Below, one piece after another: positions 23,748 through 30,638 of a stretch of DNA of 30,638 nt. Positions within the stretch are counted from its first letter, which is position 1, and every line of letters begins with the position of its first letter. The position numbers were made by a program, and so were the translations under genes. Origin of the DNA: a virus; the IMG/VR virus record IMGVR_UViG_3300044991_001372, positions 1 through 30,638 of that record; one strand, 5' to 3'. The notes beneath the pieces are model-generated. The model had not been told where the DNA came from. It worked only from the letters and a program-made list of their open reading frames with translations, and made no database searches.

Positions 23748-25652
23748 ATGACACCAAGAATTTCCATAGTAATAGTCAATTTAAATAATTTAGAACACAC
23801 TAAAAATTGTGTTAATGATTTACTACTACAAGACATACCTTTTAATTTAACTTTAATTGACCAAAATAGTTCTGAAGTGGGTACAACGGAATATTTTAAT
23901 GATTTATTTTTAAAACACTCGGAAGGTCATTTCTATGGTAAAATACATATTTTAGGGAAATATAACACAGGACACAATAAACCATTAAACCATATTTGGA
24001 ATGACTTTGTTAAAAATTCTGAAACAGAATTTATTTGTTTTTTAAATAATGACGTTAGATTATCCCCTAACTTTTTATCTTCGTCAGTTTTATTGTTTGA
24101 CATGAAACCAAATGTAGGCGTTATCAATCACACAACAAATTCAAAAGATTTTCAAACATGGTCTAAAAATTTAGATTATATTATACAAGAGACACCTTAC
24201 AGACAAGGGTGGGACTTAATCTTTAGAAGAGAATTATATTGCAACATACCTGAAGAATTAAGATTTTTTTATGGAGATGATTATTTGTTTTCAAAATTAT
24301 ATGAAAACGGATATGTTGGAGCATATATTTTAAATTCACCCGTTATTCATTATGAAAAGTCTACAACTATTGAAAAAAATGGTATGAGAGATTCATCAAT
24401 TGATTATGAACAATTTAAAAATATAGATATAAAATATAACAACTTACATTTTAACGAAGAATTTAGTAAATGGAAACCTGAATTTCATCAAATAAATGAA
24501 GATAACTATAGTAAAGAATCTTATTTAACAAGAGACCCTGATGTTGACATATGGAGAGAACATTTAAATACTTTAATATTATCCGATTATAAAGATTTAC
24601 TAACCGGTACTATCGCCGATTTTGGATGTAATCATGGTGCGGTAACAATAATTGCTGCTGAAAATATTTTAAGCCAAAAAATTATTGGAATTGATATAAA
24701 TTTAAGCGCTATTGAAGTCGCTAATAATTTACTATTAAAACATAATATTAAAAATATAGAATATATTGTTTCAAATCTTACAAATCTTGAATCAATTGAA
24801 GATAATCATTTTGATAACGCTTTTTCATTTCATACATTAGAACATATACACCCGAACGATTATGAAAGTTTTTTTAACGAAATTAAACGAACAATTAAAA
24901 ATGAGGGTCATATAATATTTTCAATACCTTACGAACATGCCTATGACGACCCAACTCATATGAACTACTTTAATGAAACATCATTATCTAATCTAATTAC
25001 TTATAATGGACTTAAAGTAATTGAATGTTATAGAGATACTAGAATTGGTTTTGACTGTTTGAATTTAGTTGCTAAAATTATTAAAAATACAAGTACTCAA
25101 CTATCAATATTAATATGTTCACTTCTTGAAAGAAATAATACATTTTTAAGTAAATTACTTGATAACATTAACCAACAAATTGAGAATAAACCTGTTGAGG
25201 TTCTTATATTAAGTGACAATGCAAATAGACCTGTTGGGACTAAAAGAAATAATTTATTAAAATTAGCTAAAGGTAAATATGTATCTTTTATTGATGACGA
25301 TGATAGAATAACTGATGATTATGTTGATTCTATTTTAAATGAAATTTATGAATGGAAATCTGATGTAATTGTATTTGATGCGGAAATCACTTTTGACGGA
25401 TATAATCCTAAATTGGTGAAATATGGTAGGGAATATGATTATTGTGAAAAACCTGAAGCATATTATCGACACCCAAATCATTTAATGGTACACAAAAAAG
25501 AAAACATTACTGAATATTTTAAAGATATAAAAACCGGAGAAGATGATGAATGGGCTTTAAGAATGTTACCAAGAATTGTAACCCAATCAAGAATTAATAA
25601 AATATTATATTATTATGACTTTAATACATCAACTAAAAAATATTTTAAATAA
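23748..25652 (+). CDS. Glycosyltransferase - methyltransferase - glycosyltransferase fusion
   Basis: 634 residues in three domains. Residues 1-~230: GT2-like GT-A fold, with ISIVIVNLNN, the NND acceptor-metal motif in FICFLNNDVRLSP (Asn100-Asp102) and FFYGDDYLFSKL. Residues ~280-430: class I SAM methyltransferase with ADFGCNHGA (motif I, 290-298), GIDINLSA and FHTLEHIHP (motif IV region, 361-369). Residues ~450-634: a second GT2-like domain with SILICSLLER, VGTKRNNLLKLAKGKYVSF and IDDDDRIT (Asp516-519). Such multidomain enzymes build or cap surface or virion glycans. The stop overlaps the start of the next gene (TAATG). The coding sequence is very AT-rich compared with the clp gene after it. 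Confidence 0.85.
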   Translation: MTPRISIVIVNLNNLEHTKNCVNDLLLQDIPFNLTLIDQNSSEVGTTEYFNDLFLKHSEGHFYGKIHILGKYNTGHNKPLNHIWNDFVKNSETEFICFLNNDVRLSPNFLSSSVLLFDMKPNVGVINHTTNSKDFQTWSKNLDYIIQETPYRQGWDLIFRRELYCNIPEELRFFYGDDYLFSKLYENGYVGAYILNSPVIHYEKSTTIEKNGMRDSSIDYEQFKNIDIKYNNLHFNEEFSKWKPEFHQINEDNYSKESYLTRDPDVDIWREHLNTLILSDYKDLLTGTIADFGCNHGAVTIIAAENILSQKIIGIDINLSAIEVANNLLLKHNIKNIEYIVSNLTNLESIEDNHFDNAFSFHTLEHIHPNDYESFFNEIKRTIKNEGHIIFSIPYEHAYDDPTHMNYFNETSLSNLITYNGLKVIECYRDTRIGFDCLNLVAKIIKNTSTQLSILICSLLERNNTFLSKLLDNINQQIENKPVEVLILSDNANRPVGTKRNNLLKLAKGKYVSFIDDDDRITDDYVDSILNEIYEWKSDVIVFDAEITFDGYNPKLVKYGREYDYCEKPEAYYRHPNHLMVHKKENITEYFKDIKTGEDDEWALRMLPRIVTQSRINKILYYYDFNTSTKKYFK

Positions 25653-26296
25653 TGGAAAGATTTGATATTATTAATCATTTAATAAGTGTTAACAACTATA
25701 AATCATTTTTAGAAATTGGGACTCAAAACCAAATAAATTTCTCAAATGTTAATATTGACCATAAAGTGTGTGTTGACCCTGACTCAGAGTCAAACCCAAC
25801 TTATTTAATGACATCCGATGAGTTTTTTAAAATCAATAAATCAAAATTTGATATTGTTTTTATTGACGGATTACATCACGCCGATTTTGTTTATAGAGAT
25901 ATTATAAATTCTTTAAAAATATTAAACAAAAATGGTTGTTTAGTAATACATGATTGTATTCCATTTAATGAATTAGCTCAAATAATACCATTAGAAAAAG
26001 CGTCGGATTTGGGAACAATTGCTTGGAATGGTGATGTTTGGAAATCCATTATTAAATTAAGAACTGAACGTAAAGATTTAAAAATAAATGTGGTTGATGC
26101 TGACCATGGCTGTGGTATCATTTATTTTACAGATACCAATAATGGCGATTATTTAGAATCATTTAACAATGGATATTATGTGTATAACGAAACTTTAGTG
26201 AGAGAAAATCTTAATATTATAACATATAATGATTTTGAAAAAAAATTTAAAAAACCCATTAAAGTTTTAACCCAAGACAATGTGTCATGTTTATAA
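25652..26296 (+). CDS. Class I SAM-dependent methyltransferase
   Basis: 214 residues. SFLEIGTQNQ (motif I), VCVDPDSES (motif II acidic), FDIVFIDGLHHADFVYRDI and LNKNGCLVIHDCIP form the typical Methyltransf_24-like order used by sugar- and peptide-modifying O-methyltransferases. It overlaps the fusion gene by one base (TAATG), so the two are coupled and probably act on the same glycan. The last four codons and the stop (V-S-C-L-stop) lie inside the 38-bp duplicated sequence. The natural C-terminus may therefore have been replaced when the cassette joined this locus. Confidence 0.82.
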   Translation: MERFDIINHLISVNNYKSFLEIGTQNQINFSNVNIDHKVCVDPDSESNPTYLMTSDEFFKINKSKFDIVFIDGLHHADFVYRDIINSLKILNKNGCLVIHDCIPFNELAQIIPLEKASDLGTIAWNGDVWKSIIKLRTERKDLKINVVDADHGCGIIYFTDTNNGDYLESFNNGYYVYNETLVRENLNIITYNDFEKKFKKPIKVLTQDNVSCL

Positions 26297-26403
26297 ATAT
26301 AATTCAAATTTGTTTTGCACATCCAATATTTTACATTACTTTTGTGGAATCATTTGAGAAAATGAATTTAATACTTATACTTAAATAAAACAATTAATTA
26401 TGA
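26280..26403. repeat. Right copy of the duplicated intergenic leader
   Basis: Full-length copy of the sequence also present at 23603-23699. It includes the clp promoter (TTG 26315-26317, TACTTTTG 26337-26344) and the clp start codon, and its left end forms the last codons of the methyltransferase gene. The two copies bracket the 2.6-kb glycosylation cassette. Confidence 0.9.
26315..26344 (+). promoter_or_regulatory. Bacteroidota-type promoter for the ClpC-like gene
   Basis: TTG at 26315-26317, a 19-base spacer, then TACTTTTG at 26337-26344, a complete host-type consensus. The leader is about 50 bases to the ATG at 26400 and contains no Shine-Dalgarno sequence. Confidence 0.72.
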
Positions 26404-28445
26404 TAGAATCTTTAGATGGTGGAAGTAATGGTGGTAATAAATCAGTGAAAACTGACTCATCAACTCCCGTATTAGACAATTTTAGTAGAGATTTAATAAA
26501 ACTTGCCGAAGAGGGTAAACTTGACCCGGTAATTGGTAGAGAAAGAGAAATCACACGAATTGCGCAAATCCTTTCACGTAGAAAGAAAAATAACCCAATC
26601 ATTATTGGAGAACCTGGTTGTGGTAAAACCGCAATCGTTGAAGGTCTTGCCATTATGATTTATAATGGGGATTGTCCAAGAAACTTAATGGACAAAAGAA
26701 TTGTATCTTTGGATATGACATCAATTGTTGCCGGAACCAAATATCGTGGACAATTTGAAGAAAGAATGAAAGTTATCATCGAAGAACTTCAAAACGAACC
26801 TAATATCATCGTATTCATTGATGAAATCCATACCATAGTTGGTGCGGGTAATTCATCAGGTTCAATGGACGCATCAAATATCTTTAAACCCGCACTTGCT
26901 CGTGGAGAAATTCAATGTGTTGGAGCAACAACATTAGATGAATACAGAAAAAACTTTGAGAAAGACGGAGCATTAGAGAGACGTTTCCAAAAGGTTGTTG
27001 TGGATTCTGCAACCAAAGAAGAAACTTTGGAAATCCTTAAAAACGTAAAAGACAAATACGAGAACTTCCATAAGGTAACTTATACGGATGAAGTATTGTC
27101 TGTATGTGTTGATTTGGCTGACCGATACATTACAGATAGAGAATTCCCGGATAAAGGTTTTGATATCATTGATGAAGTGGGAGCAAGAAGTCAAGTTGAT
27201 ATTAAGATGCCGGATTCAATTGAGAAATTGAAACAACAAGCATCTGATATCAAACAAGAAAAGATTGATGTTGTAAAACAACAACGATATGAAGAAGCTG
27301 CGAACTTACGTGATAAAGAAAAACGTATCTTAACCAAACTTGAGACTGAAAAGAAAAAGTTTGAAGAAGAACTTCTTACTCACAAAAAGGAAATCACATT
27401 AGATTTAGTTTATGAGGTTGTGTCTAACATGACCAAAATTCCGGTGACAAAATTAAATGCCGATGAAACCAAACTATTATCTGAGATGGAGGCAAACTTA
27501 TCTGATAAAGTTATCGGACAAGCTGACGCTGTTTCAAAGATTGCCAAATCAATCCGTAGAAACAGAATTGGTATTAAAGACCCAAACAAACCAATCGGGT
27601 CTTTCATCTTCTTAGGTTCAACAGGTGTTGGTAAAACATACTTGGCGAAACAACTAGCAAAACAAATGTTTGGTAGTGAAGATAATATGATTCGTGTGGA
27701 TATGTCTGAATACCAAGAGAAACACACCATCTCAAGATTAATCGGAGCACCTCCGGGATATGTTGGGTATGATGAAGGAGGACAATTAACCGAACAAGTG
27801 AAAAATAAACCTTATTCTGTAATTCTATTTGATGAGATTGAGAAAGCTAACAAAGATATCTTCTCAACACTTCTTCAAGTATTAGACGACGGTCACCTTA
27901 CCGATGGTATGGGGAGAAAGATTAACTTCAAAAATTGTGTCATTATTATGACCTCTAATGTTGGAGCTAAAAAATTACAAGATTTTGGTTCAGGAGTTGG
28001 TTTTAAAACCGGAACAAGCACTTACGCTGATGAAGAATACAAACGTGATGTTCTTAAAAAAGAACTTAAGAAATTCTTCACACCGGAATTCTTAAACAGA
28101 ATTGATGAGGTTGTTATCTTTAACACCCTAATCAAAGATGATGTTAAGAAAATTGTGAAATTGGAATTGGATAAACTATCTAAAAGATTAGTTGGTTTGA
28201 AATACGATATTACATTTGATGATACCATTTTAGACCTAATCTCTGAAGTTGGATTTGATGAGACCTACGGGGCTAGACCAATCAAAAGAGCAATCCAAGA
28301 TAAAATTGAGGATTTTGTGTCCGAAGAAATTATCAAAGGAAATATGGTGGAGGGTGTTCCATACACTCTTATATCCGTAGAGAAAGAAGTGGTAGTTAAA
28401 CCGGAAGTTGTTAAAAAGACAAGAAAGAAAAAAGAGGACATATAG
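26400..28445 (+). CDS. clpC: ClpC-type AAA+ unfoldase lacking the N-domain
   Basis: 681 residues, about 150 fewer than bacterial ClpC because the Clp N-domain is absent: the D1 linker begins near residue 25. D1: Walker A GEPGCGKT (70-77), pore loop KYRG (114-117), Walker B VFIDEIH (138-144), arginine finger ALERRF (~191-196). A short middle domain holds a UVR-like motif [18 protein letters not shown] (~293-310), the ClpC hallmark. D2: Walker A GSTGVGKT (406-413), pore loop GYVG (453-456), Walker B ILFDEIE (475-481) and a ClpP-docking type VGF loop (533-535). All catalytic elements are intact. Expected to unfold proteins and feed host ClpP. It has a host-type promoter and its own terminator. 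GC and codon choice are nearer to cellular genes than those of the preceding cassette. Confidence 0.93.
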   Translation: MIESLDGGSNGGNKSVKTDSSTPVLDNFSRDLIKLAEEGKLDPVIGREREITRIAQILSRRKKNNPIIIGEPGCGKTAIVEGLAIMIYNGDCPRNLMDKRIVSLDMTSIVAGTKYRGQFEERMKVIIEELQNEPNIIVFIDEIHTIVGAGNSSGSMDASNIFKPALARGEIQCVGATTLDEYRKNFEKDGALERRFQKVVVDSATKEETLEILKNVKDKYENFHKVTYTDEVLSVCVDLADRYITDREFPDKGFDIIDEVGARSQVDIKMPDSIEKLKQQASDIKQEKIDVVKQQRYEEAANLRDKEKRILTKLETEKKKFEEELLTHKKEITLDLVYEVVSNMTKIPVTKLNADETKLLSEMEANLSDKVIGQADAVSKIAKSIRRNRIGIKDPNKPIGSFIFLGSTGVGKTYLAKQLAKQMFGSEDNMIRVDMSEYQEKHTISRLIGAPPGYVGYDEGGQLTEQVKNKPYSVILFDEIEKANKDIFSTLLQVLDDGHLTDGMGRKINFKNCVIIMTSNVGAKKLQDFGSGVGFKTGTSTYADEEYKRDVLKKELKKFFTPEFLNRIDEVVIFNTLIKDDVKKIVKLELDKLSKRLVGLKYDITFDDTILDLISEVGFDETYGARPIKRAIQDKIEDFVSEEIIKGNMVEGVPYTLISVEKEVVVKPEVVKKTRKKKEDI

Positions 28446-28460
28446 TCCTCTTTTTTTATT
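28431..28460 (+). terminator. Intrinsic terminator after the ClpC-like gene
   Basis: A 9-bp perfect stem (AAAGAGGAC / GTCCTCTTT) with loop ATATA and a following T-run. The clp stop codon overlaps the loop and the start of the second arm. Likely also serves the convergent 83-aa gene. Confidence 0.82.
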
Positions 28461-28707
28461 TTTTCTTTAACCAATTTTTTCTAGTGTTTTCATAATCTAC
28501 TAACATACTCTCAAAACGAGATAATTCTTTTTTGTGATAAGTAATATGTTCTTTAATTTTTTTAATACTTTCATTTGTATCTGCTTTATCACGTCTACTA
28601 TATGTTATAGTTTTTTCCTCTTCAGATATTAAAGTTTTTTTACCCGAGTGCATTTCAAGAATAGTGTTTTTTTCTTCTTGAGAAATATCATTAAATAAAT
28701 TTTTCAT
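28456..28707 (-). CDS. Small coiled-coil protein with capsid-leader N-terminus
   Basis: 83 residues. The first ~30 (NLFNDISQEEKNTILEMHSG then KKTLISEEEK) share spacing and residues with the N-terminus of the OmpA-like protein at 4776-5933 (NLFEISSEERNRIMNLHEGA). LISE|E near residue 29 is a candidate prohead-protease site. The remaining ~50 residues form a charged helix (KKIKEHITYHKKELSRFESM) ending in a basic RKNWLKKK, a plausible DNA-binding internal head peptide. An ATATTTATA element lies 15 bases upstream of its start. Function inferred only from the leader and context. Confidence 0.58.
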   Translation of the reverse strand: MKNLFNDISQEEKNTILEMHSGKKTLISEEEKTITYSRRDKADTNESIKKIKEHITYHKKELSRFESMLVDYENTRKNWLKKK

Positions 28708-28722
28708 ATTGTTTGTTTTTAC

Positions 28723-28731
28723 TATAAATAT
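28723..28731 (-). promoter_or_regulatory. ATATTTATA element before the 83-aa gene
   Basis: The minus strand reads ATATTTATA 15 bases before the ATG at 28707, downstream of the peptidase terminator. This supports an independent late transcript for this small gene. Confidence 0.42.
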
Positions 28732-28743
28732 ATCACAAAAAAA

Positions 28744-28763
28744 AAAGAGACCGAAGTCTCTTT
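28744..28763 (-). terminator. Intrinsic terminator with UUCG-type loop after the peptidase gene
   Basis: On the minus strand AAAGAGAC-TTCG-GTCTCTTT forms an 8-bp stem closed by a C(UUCG)G tetraloop and continues into about ten T residues. A classic factor-independent terminator. Confidence 0.88.
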
Positions 28764-28767
28764 AAAT

Positions 28768-29589
28768 TTAAAATGATTTAAAATACTTACTGTCAACTTT
28801 AAACGGATACTTCTTATATCCCAACCCCTCAATCATCTTTTTACCGGTCTCAATTCCACTATAAACATCTTCAACAACAACATACTCATTTGGGGTGTGA
28901 TAGTTGTAATAACCTATCGCAAAATTGATACAGGAGAAGTCAAAGATATTCTTTAATGCGTAAACATCAGTATAAGGATGTGATTGGTAATCATGTCTTC
29001 CATTAAACCCCTCATTCAACGCAACATCACAAATATTAAAGAATTCGCTATCTCTTTCAAACAGTTGAGTTCCCATACAATATTCGCTTACCATAACATT
29101 TCCCGGAGCATCAAACTGAATACCATACCCAACATTTAAAAAGAAATTGGGGTCGGCTTTTTTGGACCCATGACATCCGGTTTCCTCTGACACAAAGAAA
29201 GCCGCTTTTAAATTTGGTAATTCTTTCAACAGTTCCAAACAAGCAAATATTCCACATTTATCATCTCCACCAATACCCGTTGGATGTCCGAAATGATTAT
29301 AAGCCTTTAACGATGGTTTAGGTATTTTTTGTTCATTAGGTAATATTTCCTCACGAATAATTATATTGTCTAAAGAATGTACTGTATCAGTATGGGCAAT
29401 TACACAGGGGAAGTAATCTATAAATTCGTCCGTTTGTTTAACAGCATAAATATTTTTATGTTCATCCACATTGAAGGGAATCCCATTTTGCTCTAACCAA
29501 TTGATTAGAAATTCTACCATAAGGTCTTCTTGATAAGTTTTTGTCGGGACCGACAAGACTTCTTTTAATAATTCATAATCTTTTTCCAT
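28768..29589 (-). CDS. M20/peptidase T-like zinc aminopeptidase
   Basis: 273 residues. Complete di-zinc set: AHTDTVH (His66, Asp68), TGIGGDDKCGI (bridging Asp109 or 110), FVSEETGCHG (catalytic Glu135, ligand Glu136), QFDAPG (Asp160) and a C-terminal His in YYNYHTPNEY (His231). The dinuclear order matches M20-family peptidases such as PepT. The dimerisation 'lid' domain seems reduced, since cellular PepT has about 400 residues. It is cytosolic with no signal peptide. Likely cleaves short peptides, perhaps products of Clp proteolysis. A TATATTTG box lies 4 bases upstream of the ATG, so the message would be almost leaderless. Confidence 0.85.
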   Translation of the reverse strand: MEKDYELLKEVLSVPTKTYQEDLMVEFLINWLEQNGIPFNVDEHKNIYAVKQTDEFIDYFPCVIAHTDTVHSLDNIIIREEILPNEQKIPKPSLKAYNHFGHPTGIGGDDKCGIFACLELLKELPNLKAAFFVSEETGCHGSKKADPNFFLNVGYGIQFDAPGNVMVSEYCMGTQLFERDSEFFNICDVALNEGFNGRHDYQSHPYTDVYALKNIFDFSCINFAIGYYNYHTPNEYVVVEDVYSGIETGKKMIEGLGYKKYPFKVDSKYFKSF

Positions 29590-29593
29590 AACG

Positions 29594-29601
29594 CAAATAT
29601 A
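29594..29601 (-). promoter_or_regulatory. Host-type -7 box for the peptidase gene
   Basis: The minus strand reads TATATTTG (TAnnTTTG) only 4 bases before the ATG at 29589. The -33 region is T-rich without a clear TTG. Transcription from this box would give a leaderless or nearly leaderless mRNA. Confidence 0.45.
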
Positions 29602-29631
29602 GGGAAAATAATTAAAAATTTAAAGATTATA

Positions 29632-30636
29632 TTAATTTATTCTAATAAACCCTTCAAATAACTCAGGAGAAACTAAAAAATTATTAAATTCTTCTTCAGT
29701 GTAACTTCTATCCTCCATACCACCCTCTTTTTTGAAAACTTGAACAATTATTTTATTTGTTGCCGGGTCAATTTTTCTAATAAAAAACTCTCTACCTGAT
29801 TTAGTTTTATATCTATTATTCAATTTATAATTTTGTGCGATTCGGCTATATAATTCAGAATATTCATGAATATTTGCAAACTCATCAGAATCCTCTATTT
29901 TATCTAATATTTTATCTAATTGTTTTTCAACGACATTATTGTAATATACCTCATCAAAGTCTTCACAATATATATCCCATCTATTTTCGTCCCATCCACC
30001 AATATTACTATCTCTGTGTCCTATATCTTTAAGTAAATCATATAAACTCAATGTTTTATCGCCAACACTATTATATATTGATAATAATATACTTACTGTG
30101 GTATAATATTCACTAAAACAATTTTGTCTAATTAACCCATAATTTGAAAAATAATCACAAACATCTCCTTCTATCCATTTTTCAGCCCCTTTATTTTTAC
30201 AAGCGTTTTCTTCATTAACCCAATCACTAAGGATATAATCAATTTCGTTTGGAAACATGTTTTCAACTGTTTTGGATGCCTCCGATTTTTCTTCATCAGT
30301 CTCTAGTTTAGCAATATTTGGACTAATAAGTCTTAGTATTTGTTTAAACTTACTAAGATTTTCATCGGAAAAAGAGTGTAGTAAATAACCTTCATCCCAT
30401 TCATTAGATGCGTGGTCATAATCAACAAAATCAAACGAGCTATAATCAGAATAGACTGATTCCGCAAACGAAATATCATATTCATCAAGTTCAAATAATT
30501 TTAAATAATCCTCCATTTCATCAAAAGAAAGTTTAACCATACTTTTATTTGGGTTTTTTTCGTTATATATAAATTTCCAAATAAGACTATCCGACCTTTC
30601 CATTTGATTAGACGTTACTTTTTCACCATTTTTCAC
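29632..30636 (-). CDS. Acidic unknown protein, 5' end at or beyond the window edge
   Basis: At least 323 residues if translation starts at the ATG at 30603. The frame stays open to the window edge, so the gene may be truncated here. Strongly acidic and aromatic, with SLIWKFIYNEKNPNKSMVKL, SFADSVYSDYSSFDF-like segments, DSNIGGWDENRWDIYCEDFD, and a C-terminal small domain SGREFFIRKIDPATNKIIVQ followed by EEEFNNFLVSPELFEGF. The C-terminal part looks like a short beta-barrel plus helix. No catalytic motif, signal peptide or membrane segment. Function unknown. Confidence 0.5.
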   Translation of the reverse strand: MKNGEKVTSNQMERSDSLIWKFIYNEKNPNKSMVKLSFDEMEDYLKLFELDEYDISFAESVYSDYSSFDFVDYDHASNEWDEGYLLHSFSDENLSKFKQILRLISPNIAKLETDEEKSEASKTVENMFPNEIDYILSDWVNEENACKNKGAEKWIEGDVCDYFSNYGLIRQNCFSEYYTTVSILLSIYNSVGDKTLSLYDLLKDIGHRDSNIGGWDENRWDIYCEDFDEVYYNNVVEKQLDKILDKIEDSDEFANIHEYSELYSRIAQNYKLNNRYKTKSGREFFIRKIDPATNKIIVQVFKKEGGMEDRSYTEEEFNNFLVSPELFEGFIRIN

Positions 30637-30638
30637 CG

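Noticed and set aside
23603-26403. The cassette as an insertion sequence or integrated mobile element
   Set aside because: No transposase, integrase or terminal inverted repeats; the flanking repeats are the native clp leader, which favours recombination or duplication.

Overview
The window is a structural-gene segment of a contractile-tailed, T4-like bacteriophage genome that most likely infects a Bacteroidota (Flavobacteriia-like) host. The phage assignment rests on a recognisable T4 head block on the minus strand. In transcription order this runs large terminase (gp17-like), portal (gp20-like), prohead protease (gp21-like), acidic core scaffold (gp22-like) and major capsid protein (gp23-like). 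The host assignment rests on low GC, several perfect Bacteroidota-type -7 boxes (TAnnTTTG) with a TTG 19-20 nt upstream, near absence of Shine-Dalgarno sequences before the genes, two small proteins with flavobacterial-style signal peptides, and a bS21 ribosomal protein of Bacteroidota type (MLII start). No integrase, IS, CRISPR array, rRNA or tRNA was seen. Coding density is very high and no gene-free stretch exceeds 300 bases.

Layout: 1-2678 (+) is the end of a tail/baseplate-like protein, a DNRLRE-like beta-rich structural protein, a small Cys-containing protein and a small virion-type protein. 2762-4779 holds short accessory genes on both strands, including a zincin metalloprotease with a capsid-leader-like N-terminus (-) and a signal-peptide protein (+). 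4776-5933 (-) is an OmpA-like protein with a leader-type N-terminus. 6038-20649 (-) is the head block, interrupted only by a bS21 gene (+) at 11180-11374. Upstream of the terminase lie four genes of unknown function, several acidic or low-complexity, that are probably head or core proteins. 20844-23611 holds a second signal-peptide protein (+), a second OmpA-like protein, a nucleotidyltransferase, a KTSC protein and a small unknown. 23748-26296 (+) is a two-gene glycosyltransferase/methyltransferase cassette bracketed by copies of one intergenic region. 26400-28445 (+) is a ClpC-type AAA+ unfoldase without an N-domain. 28456-30638 (-) holds a small leader-bearing protein, an M20/PepT-like peptidase and a truncated unknown.

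How the parts may work together: gp20, gp21, gp22 and gp23 build and mature the prohead and gp17 fills it. At least five non-capsid proteins begin with short peptides ending in a plausible gp21-type site ([I/L/M]-x-E followed by A, G, Q or E). This suggests a set of internal virion proteins targeted to the prohead and trimmed there, in the manner of T4 internal proteins. A bS21 homologue, SD-less short leaders and a recurrent ATATTTATA element close to late start codons suggest coordinated control of late expression at transcription and translation. ClpC-like and M20 enzymes could redirect host proteolysis. All of these functional links are inference. The gene identities of gp17, gp20-gp23, bS21, ClpC, M20 and the GT/MTase cassette are well supported by visible motifs.
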